This document shows, one piece after another, positions 20,171-30,298 of a stretch of DNA of 64,000 nucleotides. A program made the translations under genes and the position numbers. A model generated the notes under the pieces. That model was not told the origin of the DNA and ran no database searches. It saw nothing but the letters and a program-made list of their open reading frames with translations. The DNA is from Craspedostauros australis (Eukaryota > Bacillariophyta > Bacillariophyceae > Mastogloiales > Achnanthaceae), in assembly GCA_026770025.1 (NCBI GenBank), contig JAMXDE010000006.1:3106001-3170000 (forward strand). Reading direction: 5' to 3'. The number at the start of each line of letters is the position of its first letter. Positions within the stretch are counted from its first letter, which is position 1.

Positions 20171-20962
20171 TGTCGAGATGTACATGTGAGTATATGTCGA
20201 GATGTACGTGTATATGTGCATCGTTCACCCGTTATTCTCTCATACGCACTTGGACGGTATAACTACATTCGTGTCGATAGTATACTGTGATTCGTCAGAA
20301 TTACAGGGGAAACGGAACACACGAAAAGGGGCAAGATTTCTGGAGGAAATTTGCAAATGACGATTTCTGAGAGAATTGGAAGATCGTCCGTCCATCCATC
20401 AATGGTACCAAGAGAATCTCGAGGTACTTCCCAACTAAACCTCAGATGACGATATCACCTGACAGACTACTGCATCACCAATGGAACGTGACATCTGGAG
20501 AGCAGAAGGACACCTACTGACGTCGACAGGATGTCATCATGTCACCACGTCGACATCTGTCTCCAAGTCAGAGCAGGAAGCGAAGATCCGATGACCGAAG
20601 GACATCAGCATCATGGATACAGAAGGTGAACTTCAAATGGCGAGTACTCATGGAGTAGGAGCCAGTACTGAATGAACGGAGTGTCGAATACGGAGTACGT
20701 ATCGAACACGGAGTATCGTGCGCGACGAGCACACGATGTTGAGAGAGAGAGAATACAGAGAGGAGCGAGAGAGCATCTCGCGTACCGACTCATAGTCGGA
20801 GACCGAATCTACGAAACAGATTGAAGCGCCGAGAGCATCGGGCGAGAGAATGGCGTACACCGAGAGCATCGGAGTAGCCAACTAATGAAATAGCAAACAG
20901 AAGACTATCAACCAACACCATCTTCCACGATCGTAGGTTACCGTGCGCGGAACTTGCCAACA
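20171..20962 (+). repeat. Copia LTR C, 3' LTR of element 1 (792 bp)
   Basis: Its right edge (GCCAACA) is followed by AACGAC and the interior of LINE1 ORF1. It is closest to LTR E (about eight differences by eye), not to its own 5' LTR B. From its left end to 20572 it appears identical to the matching part of LTR D. Confidence 0.92.
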
Positions 20963-22513
20963 AACGACCCCATCATCAATCAAGTCATCGCAAGCCTTAA
21001 CGAGGTCCGCGCATTCATCTTCAGGGCGGACTCCAAGGCCCAGATCATTGCTTGGAGGAAGAGCAAGGAGGTACGACCCTGGACGGCAGCCGACGTCCCG
21101 TGGACGCCACGAGAAACGATCAAACAGTTCGTGGATAGCCTGTACGCCCGTACCGGTTTCAACACGTACACCCGGATCTGGGTCGCACACAAGGCCGATG
21201 TCGACGTCTTCGAAGACGACGGAACCCTACGAGCGGTGGCGATCTCCTTTACCAAGTCCAAGATCCAAGAGCACAACATCGTAACGGCAGGTTGGCTGTT
21301 TGGAAGTCACAGTACTACCAACAACAACGACCTGGCGGAGGTGATCAACGAAAGCGAGATAGTCAAGGGCAGCTTCGCCGTTCAACTGCGCATGCGCGAA
21401 ATCCAGCTGGTCAGCAAGAAAAACAGGCCAAAAGACACAAGCGACTTCCGCAACCGGCCCAGGGCCACACACGTGATGAGCGGGTCCTCCAAAACGCAAC
21501 TTTGCAGAGTGGCAATGAAAGAACTCTTCAACAATCGGGCCGACACCGTCCGATTGCTGGGTAAGCAAATGAGATTCATGCCCGACGCACTGGACGCGAG
21601 GTTCGAACACCCTCCATCCGAGCTCACAAGCCTCAGCAAGATGGCGTCCCACCAGCGCGACTTCGAGAAGTCCATGAAAGTGCAAGGCGCGCATTCGATT
21701 GTACAACTGGATGTGGAGATACCAATCTGGAAGCTCACACTACGAGAGGTGGTGATGAACCTGCGTTCCTTCGAGGATCCCGAATACTCCCTGTTCGTTT
21801 CCATGGACACTGACAGAAACGATTGGACCCAGACCTTCTTCGTGTTCCATCCAAAGAGGAGGATCGAAGCCCATGAGCTGATCTCTAAGCTCCCATTCTT
21901 CTGTTACAAGAAACTGGACTACAGGTGCCAAGGATGGTTCACCCCACATGCTTGGGCCCAGAATGAGCATTACGGCGTGGACTGGGAGTCAGGACTCGTG
22001 CTCAGCAAAGAGGAGCAGGAGATGGGACAGATGGTGCAGGCAGGCCCAAGATTCCTAAACTTAGACGAGCAAGAAGGCGCAGGCATGACACCTGCAGACA
22101 TGGGATGCGAGGGCTACGTGGACGAAAAGGGTAACATGAAACCGGTTCCCCTCCTACACTTCGAAGTCGAGCTGAACAACAATCCAAAGATGCAGAACGG
22201 TGACAACTACGCTGTTGGCACGTTCGCTACTGCGACACCAGCACAACAGGCAAGCCATGTAGCACAGGCCATCTCTACCGCGGCCACCAGCAAGGCCAGC
22301 AACCCAAGCGCGTTCGCAGCGGATGCAAGAGCTAAGGCCGACTTCGATGTTGACCACCCGAAAACGATCGCGGAAGAGAGTGATGACGAGGAGGAAGAAG
22401 GGACTTCGGATGAAGACGAGTCAAGCCAAGAGTCAGAGGACCAGGCAAACGATAACATGGACACAAGCTCCGACAAATCAGGAGGCGGCGAACCAGCCGC
22501 AGTGGCAGTGTAA
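20963..22513 (+). pseudogene. LINE1 ORF1, C-terminal part (broken by Copia insertion)
   Basis: The frame enters from LTR C, so the native start is lost. From AACGAC onward it encodes about 516 residues of the LINE ORF1 protein. The central part contains conserved-looking blocks (LGKQMRFMPD, GWFTPHAW) with counterparts in LINE2 ORF1. The C-terminus is a strongly acidic, Ser-rich tail (about 60 residues). I recognise no RRM or CCHC zinc knuckle. The role is presumably RNA binding in the retrotransposition particle. The N-terminal 275 codons are at 41624-42448 (minus), in register with this frame. Confidence 0.88.
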
Positions 22514-22924
22514 GGGTCGAAGCTGCCGGACGAATAGCAATTTGGAAACAATCAGCTATTCTCACGACTCCAGGCAGGACAACCGGATTCATCAAAGAGG
22601 CGACACCAAGGAGCATCTCTTGCCAACCCAAGCAGCCAAGATCTGCGTCAACAACCAATTCACCAATCACACCGGACAGCCGGATTCACACAACCAAAAA
22701 AAAGAAGGATCGAGGACGAGGCAACTAACAACAACCAAAGAAACGACTGTATCAGCCAAATAATATCAGAGATAACAATAACAAATACAGCAGGACAACA
22801 ACAACGAAACAACAGCCAAAGAACAACTGCAACAACAGACAAAGAAACACCAAAACCAACACACGGCGAAACCACTGAAGCCTCTATAGTACACCGATAC
22901 TACAGAGACACGGAGACGTCGACG
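22514..22924. other. LINE1 inter-ORF region
   Basis: A-rich plus strand (many CAA/ACA runs) with no ORF, between the ORF1 stop and the ORF2 start. It may carry the signal for ORF2 translation. No further feature is supported. Confidence 0.5.
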
Positions 22925-25900
22925 ATGCCCCTCCGAGGGCACACGCATACCAACAGTATGAACCCAACCATGGCTGGGGAAGAGGCCAACAACGAAGAGT
23001 CGAGTAGGCTAAACAATGCTCGCGGGGACGTGATGGGCACCAAGACGGACAAGGAGATCCGAATAGTGTTCCAGAACGTGGCCCAGATACCCCTGTGTGC
23101 GTATCAACACAAGAACGAAGAAATCATGACCTTCATACGAAGCTCGCAACTGGACGTACTTGCCATGGCAGAGACCAACCTGAGATGGAGCTACGTGAGA
23201 CCGCATGACCAATGGGAAGAACGAGTGAGAGGCAAGATCAAGCGCTCGAAGCACGTTTTCTCCTACAACTGTCACGAGCCAGGAAGAGAGCCGCGAATGT
23301 ACGGCGGCACAGGAATCGTGCTCACCGAGCAGATGGCAGCACGATCCTTCAGTCATGGCATTGATGACAGCGGAATGGAGAGATGGTCCTGGTCCAAAAT
23401 TGAGGGTAAGCGACGCAACATCGTGCGTGTGGTGGCGGCATACCGGCCGTGTAAATCCTCCTCTGGGGAAACCACAGTGTGGAACCAGCAAGTACGAGCG
23501 TTGAACTCCCAAGGACGGACCGACGACCTGCATGAGGCCTGGATCAAGGACCTTCAAGAACTGGTACGCCAGTGGAGGGAGGCCGGAGAGACAATCGTCA
23601 TTGGAGTGGACCTCAACGAGGATACAGACCACGGCAGAACGGCACAGGCTCTGTACGCCGTGGGTTTGAAGAATGCGATATCCGACCGCACCGGAGCCGA
23701 GTCGAGATGCTCCACTCAGCAGCAAAATCAAACTGACACCCCCATTGACGCGATCTACGTGTCCGATGGCATTGAAGTGGTACGAGCTGGACTCACGGCG
23801 TTTGGAGCGGCTATCCCGTCAGACCACAGAGCGGTCTGGGTGGATCTGAACCTCAATCAAACACTGGGTATAGGAGCACAGCGAGTCAAGTCCGCGCAGC
23901 CCAGACGTCTGGTCTTAAGCAACCCGAAGGTGGTTCAAAGATACAATGACATGATCCTGGAGGAGTACGGCAAGCACTGTGTGCACCAACGAGCCATGAG
24001 ACTTTTCCAAGCGGTCAAAGCACAAGGATGGGTTATCAACGCGTCACAGAGGACAGCCTACGACGGGCTGCTCAAGCAGATCCACCAGATTCGAAGGTTC
24101 GCTGAAAAGCGAAGCAGGAAGCTGGCTATGGGTGAGGTCGCGTGGTCTCCGGAGCTGCAACAAGCGAGAGCACAGATCAACTACTGGAGCATCGAAGTGA
24201 AGTACTGGAACGGAGTGAAGATCAGCTCGTCCCTCAGACGGAGACTTCGAACCCAGGCAGGACAAGAAGCCGCTATATCGCTGGCCGCAGCGGAGGCGCG
24301 GAAGTCGGAGGCATATGCATCATACTATCAAGCGAAGAAGGACCATCAGCAAGCCAGACAGCAGTACTTAGTAGAGCTGGCGAGACAACGCCATGACGCC
24401 CAGGACCAAGAATACGAGACGGCGATCAAGACCCTGATGAACAGGGAACGGCAGCGCGAACAAGCTGGACGACTCCGAGCGGTGTTTGGGCGAGGCAAAT
24501 CCATGACAACCAAAGTGCTCTTCACCGACAGTGACGGCAGAGTACGAGAATGCACAGAGCAACCGGACATTGTGGATGCATGCGTGATCGAGAACAAACG
24601 ACGATTCTCTCAGGCAGAAGCTACCCCATGCATGACGGGTCAAGGTCGGAGAACAATGGACAAGATCTGGAACCCAGCCACGGCCCCCGAGTTACTTCGA
24701 GGGGATATCCTGGCCCAGGACTTCCAACACCCGCTGTGGAGGCACCTCATACAATCGCTGGAACCCGTGACAAGACAAGAGGACGAGCTCACAGTGGACG
24801 AGCACGTGAAAGCGTGGAAGAAACAAACGGAGTTGACCAACTCGGAGCCAAGTGGGCCGCACTTCGGTCACTACAAGGCGGCATCCTTTGATTTGACGTT
24901 GGCAGAAGTGGATATGGCCATGCGAGAGCTTCCGTACCAGACGGGTCACTCGCCGAAAGAATGGCAACGTATCACCGATGTGGAAATCCTGAAAAAGGCA
25001 CAAGTCTTCAACATCGAAAACATGAGGACGATCCAACTGATGGACTCGCAATTCAATCTCAACAACAAGCGTCTGGGCCGACAGATGATGGCAACGGCAG
25101 AAGCAAACCACTGGCTATCGGAATACCAGTTCGGGAGCCGGAAGCGCCGTTCAGCGATCAGTGCTGCACTCAACAAACTAGTGAGCATTGATATCGGGCA
25201 TCAGCAGAAGACCCCGATTTGGTTTTGCTCAAACGACGCCAAGTCATGCTACGACCGTATAGTCCCAAACTTCGCGGCAACAGTGATGATGGCGGCGGGA
25301 GCCAACCCGGCCGCTACCAGGTGCATGTTTCGAACACTCCGTGACGCTCAACACCACATCAGCACCGCGTTCGGCGTGTCAGCGCGGTCGTACAAGAGCG
25401 GACCGGATTGTGCCATGCACGGTATCGGTCAGGGCAACGGAGCAGGCCCTGCAATTTGGGCAGTGATCAGCTCTGTGATGTTCAAAGCCATGGAGCGGCT
25501 CGGTCACAAGCAAGTTGTGAGGTTTCCCCACGGCCCGGGCGAATTCGGTCTTCTCGGATCCGCTTTTGTGGATGACACTGACCTGATCATGCTGGGCAAC
25601 CAGGAGGGACGAGGTGAGGGAACCTTCTCTCAAATGGTACAGGACTGGAGCGGACTACTGCAGGTCACGGGGGGAGCGATCGTCCCGGCCAAGTCGGCGT
25701 GGTGGTCAATGCATCCGCGTTTCGTGGACGGTTTGTGGGAGTGGCGTGATGGAGAGTCGGGCATGGAAGTAGTCATCGTTGACGATGATGGAGCCCAGCA
25801 GGCGATCCCATCCAACTCCAGGGACCAGCCCCTGTTCACATTGGGGGTCTTTCTTGCCTTTGACGGCAATGAGGACGCGCAAGTGCAGGCACTTCGCAAG

Positions 25901-28063
25901 AAGTCGGAGGATTTTGCAGGGAAGATGAGAAACTCACAACTCTCCCCAGCAGATGCAAAATCGGCATTGTCCCTGAGGTTCATCAAGTTGGTGGAGTATG
26001 TTATGGGAGTCTCACAGCTGACTGCAGCACAGTGGCGACGAGTCATGGCGCCAGCGCTTCTCGCGGCACTGCCAAAGATGGGGTGTTCAAGAACGTTCCC
26101 TCGAGACCTAGTGTACGCCCCGATATCCCTCGGCGGCCTCGGGATCCCGAACCCGGTGCATCGCCAACTGATACAACAGATTCAGCTGGCCTTCGACGAA
26201 GTGCACGGCAAGACCTCTACTGGCCGCATGCTGGAGTGTTTCATTCAAGCGGTGAAAGCAGAACTCGGCGTTGGGGGATCCCTATTCTCTTACCCTTATG
26301 AGCGACTGCATCAGTGCGTCACCCCGTGTTGGGTGAAAGGACTGTGGCGACAGCTAGTTGATACGGGCGCCACCATCATCGAGACCACACCGTCCATCCA
26401 ATTGCAACGTGAAGGTGACTGCTTTCTCGTGCAAATGTGGCTCGACGCTGGAATCAAGGGCGCCGAGCTGTACCACCTGAACATGTGCCGAGCCAAGCTT
26501 GGAGTGTCCAGGATGTCGGACATCGCCAATGCAGCCGGGTCTGCCCTGGCAATCGGTGTGATGGAAGGCCAGGAACCCCCAGCAGTGCACGTACAGTGGG
26601 CCCGAACTCCCCAGGAGCTGCCCAGTGGATGGTGGAAGGAGTGGCGACGGTGGTGCCAGAGTATCTGCTATCGAGGGCGCATGCTTCAGAGAATGCTAGG
26701 AAAGTGGTTTGTTGACGACGGGACGTGGCAGTGGTGGAAGTCCAAGCTTACGGACGAGATCTTTGACACACACTCCAATCCGGTGAGAGTGTTCGCGCCG
26801 ATCAGAAGGCGACGGACTCGGTTGACAGCATACAGGCTCCGAGGCACGACGCAAACGGTTCCAGACCAGAGGTGGCGTGTGTCGGTTTCGATCACAGACA
26901 GAGGATTGACGTGCGATGGACGCATTGGACTGACCAAGGCACCAGAGGCGGATCCGCCACCCTACGACCCCGTGGAAGGCTTGGGAGGGGATGCCAACTG
27001 GGACCAGATGTTGGCAGCCGCGAGGAATCACACCCTCCTGCTTGTGAGTGATGGGTCGTTCAAGGACGCGAGAGGCACCTCGTGCTCTATCATGTTCGAC
27101 ACGGCCACTACGACACATGTTCGCTGTCACACCTTTGTTCCAGGGCCAGCGGAAGTACACAGCTCTTACCGCAGTGAATTGGCGGGAATTTGGGCCTCCC
27201 TGGAAATGCTGGCGATGGTCCCGGAGCTGGATGAGTCATGCTCGGTGACGGTGGCCCTCGACGGGTCCCAGGAGCTGAATCAGGAGCAGGAGGACCATGT
27301 CCGTCCAGGACAGCGCGACTGGGATATCCTAGTTGAGATCCTGCGGCTACGACGTGGCATCCGCGCTCAAGAGAAGTGGGAGTGGGTCCGCGGCCATCAA
27401 GACGACAAAGGCAAGGAGCTCACGATTCTCGAGAAACTGAATGTCGAGTGTGACAAGCTTGCTAAGGAATTTTGGAGTGCCACTCTGCCACGACGTCGAG
27501 TGCTCACCTGGCGATCGGCGACAACTCGATGGACGCTGGAGCTGCATGGTTGGCACTACTCGCACGTGGGTCAGCAGGAGGTGTACAGGTGCTTACAGGC
27601 GTCAGCAACAGCCAAGTACTGGACACAGAAGTTCGGGTGGAGTATGGACTCCGCCCGGGGCGCCGACTGGGAAGTATACCAAGGGGCCAGGAAGGCCAAG
27701 CCGAACCGGGAAGTGGCCAAGTTCGTGACGAAGTGGTCCTCGGGGTTCGTGGGTGTGGGTCGGAAACTGAAGCAGATGGGGCAGCAAGAGAGCTCGAGCT
27801 GCGCTTTCTGTGGTGTTGAAGAGACCACGCAGCACGTTCTTCGCTGCGGTGAACACGCTGAAGCATGGGACCACGCATCTGAAGAGCTACTGCAGCGCAT
27901 GATCACGATCGGCACGGCCCCAAGGCTAGTGGCCAACATGCGCGTCGGGCTGGTCCGATGGAGACGGCGGCAGGAGGTCGCAGGCATTCAAGGGGCTCTT
28001 GGGTGGTACCCGCTACTACTGGGTTTCCTTCACAAGGACTGGCGGAAGCAGCAAGCTCTGTGA
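22925..28063 (+). CDS. LINE1 ORF2: APE endonuclease, reverse transcriptase and RNase H (1712 aa)
   Basis: Residues about 40-320 form an APE-type endonuclease (IRIVFQNV, MAETNLRW, VIGVDLNED, SDHRAVWVDL). Residues about 700-950 form the reverse transcriptase with NDAKSCYDRIV and the catalytic FVDDTDL near 880, where FVDD replaces the common YADD. RNase H lies near 1370-1510 (VSDGS, SELAG, ALDGS, VRGHQDD), carrying the expected acidic residues. A zinc motif CAFC...H...C near 1626 resembles the RVT zinc-binding domain. It nicks target DNA and copies LINE RNA by target-primed reverse transcription. The chosen start is the first Met of the open frame; a later Met before the endonuclease is possible. 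The frame is intact to TGA at 28061. Confidence 0.92.
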   Translation: MPLRGHTHTNSMNPTMAGEEANNEESSRLNNARGDVMGTKTDKEIRIVFQNVAQIPLCAYQHKNEEIMTFIRSSQLDVLAMAETNLRWSYVRPHDQWEERVRGKIKRSKHVFSYNCHEPGREPRMYGGTGIVLTEQMAARSFSHGIDDSGMERWSWSKIEGKRRNIVRVVAAYRPCKSSSGETTVWNQQVRALNSQGRTDDLHEAWIKDLQELVRQWREAGETIVIGVDLNEDTDHGRTAQALYAVGLKNAISDRTGAESRCSTQQQNQTDTPIDAIYVSDGIEVVRAGLTAFGAAIPSDHRAVWVDLNLNQTLGIGAQRVKSAQPRRLVLSNPKVVQRYNDMILEEYGKHCVHQRAMRLFQAVKAQGWVINASQRTAYDGLLKQIHQIRRFAEKRSRKLAMGEVAWSPELQQARAQINYWSIEVKYWNGVKISSSLRRRLRTQAGQEAAISLAAAEARKSEAYASYYQAKKDHQQARQQYLVELARQRHDAQDQEYETAIKTLMNRERQREQAGRLRAVFGRGKSMTTKVLFTDSDGRVRECTEQPDIVDACVIENKRRFSQAEATPCMTGQGRRTMDKIWNPATAPELLRGDILAQDFQHPLWRHLIQSLEPVTRQEDELTVDEHVKAWKKQTELTNSEPSGPHFGHYKAASFDLTLAEVDMAMRELPYQTGHSPKEWQRITDVEILKKAQVFNIENMRTIQLMDSQFNLNNKRLGRQMMATAEANHWLSEYQFGSRKRRSAISAALNKLVSIDIGHQQKTPIWFCSNDAKSCYDRIVPNFAATVMMAAGANPAATRCMFRTLRDAQHHISTAFGVSARSYKSGPDCAMHGIGQGNGAGPAIWAVISSVMFKAMERLGHKQVVRFPHGPGEFGLLGSAFVDDTDLIMLGNQEGRGEGTFSQMVQDWSGLLQVTGGAIVPAKSAWWSMHPRFVDGLWEWRDGESGMEVVIVDDDGAQQAIPSNSRDQPLFTLGVFLAFDGNEDAQVQALRKKSEDFAGKMRNSQLSPADAKSALSLRFIKLVEYVMGVSQLTAAQWRRVMAPALLAALPKMGCSRTFPRDLVYAPISLGGLGIPNPVHRQLIQQIQLAFDEVHGKTSTGRMLECFIQAVKAELGVGGSLFSYPYERLHQCVTPCWVKGLWRQLVDTGATIIETTPSIQLQREGDCFLVQMWLDAGIKGAELYHLNMCRAKLGVSRMSDIANAAGSALAIGVMEGQEPPAVHVQWARTPQELPSGWWKEWRRWCQSICYRGRMLQRMLGKWFVDDGTWQWWKSKLTDEIFDTHSNPVRVFAPIRRRRTRLTAYRLRGTTQTVPDQRWRVSVSITDRGLTCDGRIGLTKAPEADPPPYDPVEGLGGDANWDQMLAAARNHTLLLVSDGSFKDARGTSCSIMFDTATTTHVRCHTFVPGPAEVHSSYRSELAGIWASLEMLAMVPELDESCSVTVALDGSQELNQEQEDHVRPGQRDWDILVEILRLRRGIRAQEKWEWVRGHQDDKGKELTILEKLNVECDKLAKEFWSATLPRRRVLTWRSATTRWTLELHGWHYSHVGQQEVYRCLQASATAKYWTQKFGWSMDSARGADWEVYQGARKAKPNREVAKFVTKWSSGFVGVGRKLKQMGQQESSSCAFCGVEETTQHVLRCGEHAEAWDHASEELLQRMITIGTAPRLVANMRVGLVRWRRRQEVAGIQGALGWYPLLLGFLHKDWRKQQAL

Positions 28064-28435
28064 ATGGCGCAGCACGAGTGTCGGTTCCCAGATGAGGCGG
28101 CGTGGGCGCGAGAGGTCGTTCGTTGGATCTGGAAGATACCATGGAGCGTTTGGAAGGCACGTAATGCGAAGGTGCATGACGGGGAACAACACCCCTCCTT
28201 GGCGGACCTACGGCGACAGGTACGACGTGTGGCCAGTGGAGCCAGCCAGGACATGACGGAAGCGGAAGTGACCCTCTTGCGAGAGGGGCACCAGATGGAG
28301 TACGGAACGGAGTCGCAGATGCGACAGTGGATACAGACCATGGCAGAAGTCCACGCCAAGGTGTCGGCCCGGCGACGGGCGCGCACTATGCAGAATGAGC
28401 GACAGCTGATGAGCAACTGGCTAGGGCTGATGTAA
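28064..28435 (+). CDS. In-frame C-terminal extension of LINE1 ORF2 after a TGA
   Basis: Directly after the ORF2 stop, ATG opens in the same frame and runs 123 codons. It contains the WxxW...R...H pattern (IWKIPWSVWKARNAKVHD) that resembles the region downstream of the zinc domain in plant and protist LINE ORF2 proteins. It ends just before the 3' UTR. The TGA may be a nonsense mutation, a readthrough codon or a stop-restart site. I take it as the natural ORF2 C-terminus. Confidence 0.6.
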   Translation: MAQHECRFPDEAAWAREVVRWIWKIPWSVWKARNAKVHDGEQHPSLADLRRQVRRVASGASQDMTEAEVTLLREGHQMEYGTESQMRQWIQTMAEVHAKVSARRRARTMQNERQLMSNWLGLM

Positions 28436-28462
28436 TGGGTATTCGACGGCTCGTTCGAAGCT

Positions 28463-28478
28463 TGGCCCTACGGGGCCA
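28463..28478 (+). other. LINE1 3' UTR stem-loop with UACG tetraloop
   Basis: TGGCCC and GGGCCA flank the loop TACG, giving a perfect 6-bp stem closed by C-G around UACG, a member of the very stable UNCG tetraloop class. It lies 52 bp upstream of the (TTA) tail. In stringent-type LINEs a 3' stem-loop is recognised by the RT. Confidence 0.6.
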
Positions 28479-28529
28479 GTGGAGGCGAGGGTAAAGCCTG
28501 CAGAGCACATTTATAATGTAATCCCTGAG

Positions 28530-28547
28530 TTATTATTATTATTATTA
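28530..28547 (+). repeat. (TTA)6 tail, 3' end of LINE1
   Basis: Six TTA units instead of poly(A). Trinucleotide tails of this type end I-like and UnaL2-like LINEs and mark the 3' boundary of the element. Confidence 0.75.
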
Positions 28548-29786
28548 GAAGCTGCAGGAGCAATCATCCAAGTTGTTCTTGTGAAGCATGAAGACTGTGA
28601 TCCGATTGAATGGAACGAGTCAGGTGATGCCTGTGATTCAGCGATGCCTGTGCCAACAAAACTATCGGAGGCAAGACAATGCAATGATTATACGGACATG
28701 GGGAACTTGGTGGTGCATGCATGTTCATGATGAATTCTGTTGGAAATCCAGGGTAGTCATAGTCTAATGCGAATTAAACTGTACTGTTTTAGAACTGTGA
28801 GAACAACATCTTCATTTCTTGCTTCCTGGAATCATTTGCCCATGATCATAGCAGTAGCGCCCTGTAGTTGCTCCTGTATCCATCATTGCAATGTTCCTTC
28901 ATCGATCACATCTTATTGAGTATCTCAGGTGCATTTCGTCATGCTCCTCTGTGAGGATTCCCTTCTACACTCCTGCAGTACATGCATGCCGATGTCAAGT
29001 TTCACTCTCTTCCGATCAGACATCCATCACTTGTTCAGTGCACTCTTCCGTGTCGTTCACTCACTTTTCTCACATGTTCTCCGATGATCACACTTGGGTC
29101 AGAACATGATGTTCTGGCACGATCAACCCAATCCTTCGATGATGTTCCAGTCCGTGCTTAGTTCTCCTTCGCGGTTCGCTCTCAATCACATAATCATGTT
29201 CTGAGTTCTGACACAACACTGATAGCGCTTTCGCATAGATGTTTGGTTCAACCGGTCAACCGTCGTGTATAGAACACTTCAGTGTTCCAGTCTCCCTTTT
29301 TCATCCATTGTTCGCCATGTCAGTCCGCTAGTCCTCACGAACATGTGACACCTTTAGTCTGTCCGTCATCCGTCATACTCTTGACACACAGAGGAAGATG
29401 GCTCACAATCGACCTGGGAGTGTGTCCGACTTTGATAGTTCGGCCAGTCAATTCTTGGTATTATGGGAGGTGCGGAAATATAGGATATTAAGACATAGTC
29501 GTACCCTCGATTCCTGACAGACGAGATGACTGATAATCAGCAATTGCATACAGGTGGGCACCAAACACTGCACTTACTACGCCGCCAGGGTGATCAATCC
29601 ATCAGGTGAAGTTGGTTATGTTTGGTGATTGTTGTTGCTAGGTTAGTGGTGTATGCAATTGATGATTGTTGAGATATTGTGAGCACAAGATCTCATTCAT
29701 AGTTTCGGAACTCCGGCAACTCGAACAGCAATCAAATAAAATCTAAATCAGTAAAAAAAACAGCAAACAACACGAAAATCTCCACG
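28548..29786. other. Sequence between LINE1 and LINE2; no supported gene
   Basis: About 1.2 kb without a domain-bearing frame. The right part (from about 29500) is probably the 5' UTR of LINE2, ending in an A-rich leader before its first ATG. The left part may be the original insertion target of LINE1. Confidence 0.45.
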
Positions 29787-30298
29787 ATGTCAAGCAACGA
29801 ACCGACCATGGCGGACCTTGAAAAAGGGCCACTTTCCAGCCGCAACAACGGCAATATGGAACAGCCTACACACAACAGCTCCCATGCTCAGGAACCACCT
29901 CATCGCAGCAGTGTCACAGCAAAAAGAGCGGAGGCAAACGGAGGAGAAACGGTCGCACCGGCCCCCGAGGAGTTCACCACCGAGTACAGGCCGAGAACAA
30001 GCACGTGGAAAACGACGCAGAAGAAGTATGGCGACAACATCGAACCGTTCGCGGCAGCCACCGGCAGACATTCCATCGACTACATGGCAGGCCAGATGTG
30101 GAGCGCCAGAGCCAATTGGTACGGCAAAGATGAGACAGAAGCATCGGCCGCCAACCCTTCAGTCAAAGACTGGGAGCTGTTTTTCAGGCGGGTTCTCAAC
30201 GGTTGACACACCCAATACGGCCCAATGAGCCTCCCTTCCGACGACCCAAGGCGCAAGCGGGTGTGCATGACGATCATGCGGATGGCATCCACTGATCC
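29787..30298 (+). pseudogene. LINE2 ORF1, N-terminal part with in-frame stop
   Basis: 139 codons from ATG at 29787 end in TGA (30204-30206), but the same frame then continues with sensible sequence (DDPRRKR..., ASTDPWKVF) that parallels LINE1 ORF1 (VRLLATANIFPSMW). The block IEPFAAATGRHSIDYM corresponds to AEPFTAATGAEGALDE in LINE1. After about 30300 the similarity moves to another frame, implying both a nonsense mutation and a frameshift. Confidence 0.6.

Larger units (their letters stand above)
13022..20962 (+). mobile_element. Copia-type LTR retrotransposon, element 1 (complete structure, mismatched flanks)
   Basis: The 7.94-kb element has a 5' LTR B (13022-13813), an internal region with one 2084-codon ORF, a polypurine tract and a 3' LTR C (20171-20962). 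Domain order is Gag, protease, integrase, RT, RNase H, which defines Copia. The 5' flank GAATC and 3' flank AACGAC differ, so the element is probably a recombinant: its 3' half belongs with LTR E of element 2. B and C differ at more positions than C and E do. The ORF is uninterrupted, so recent activity is likely. Confidence 0.93.
20963..28547 (+). mobile_element. Non-LTR retrotransposon LINE1, 3' portion
   Basis: This is the 3' part of a two-ORF LINE: ORF1 C-terminal part, ORF2, a 3' UTR with a stem-loop and a (TTA)6 tail. The missing 5' part of ORF1 lies at 41624-42448 on the minus strand. Endonuclease is APE-type and an RNase H domain is present, placing it with RNase-H-bearing clades (I/Tad-like) rather than L1. 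Confidence 0.9.
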
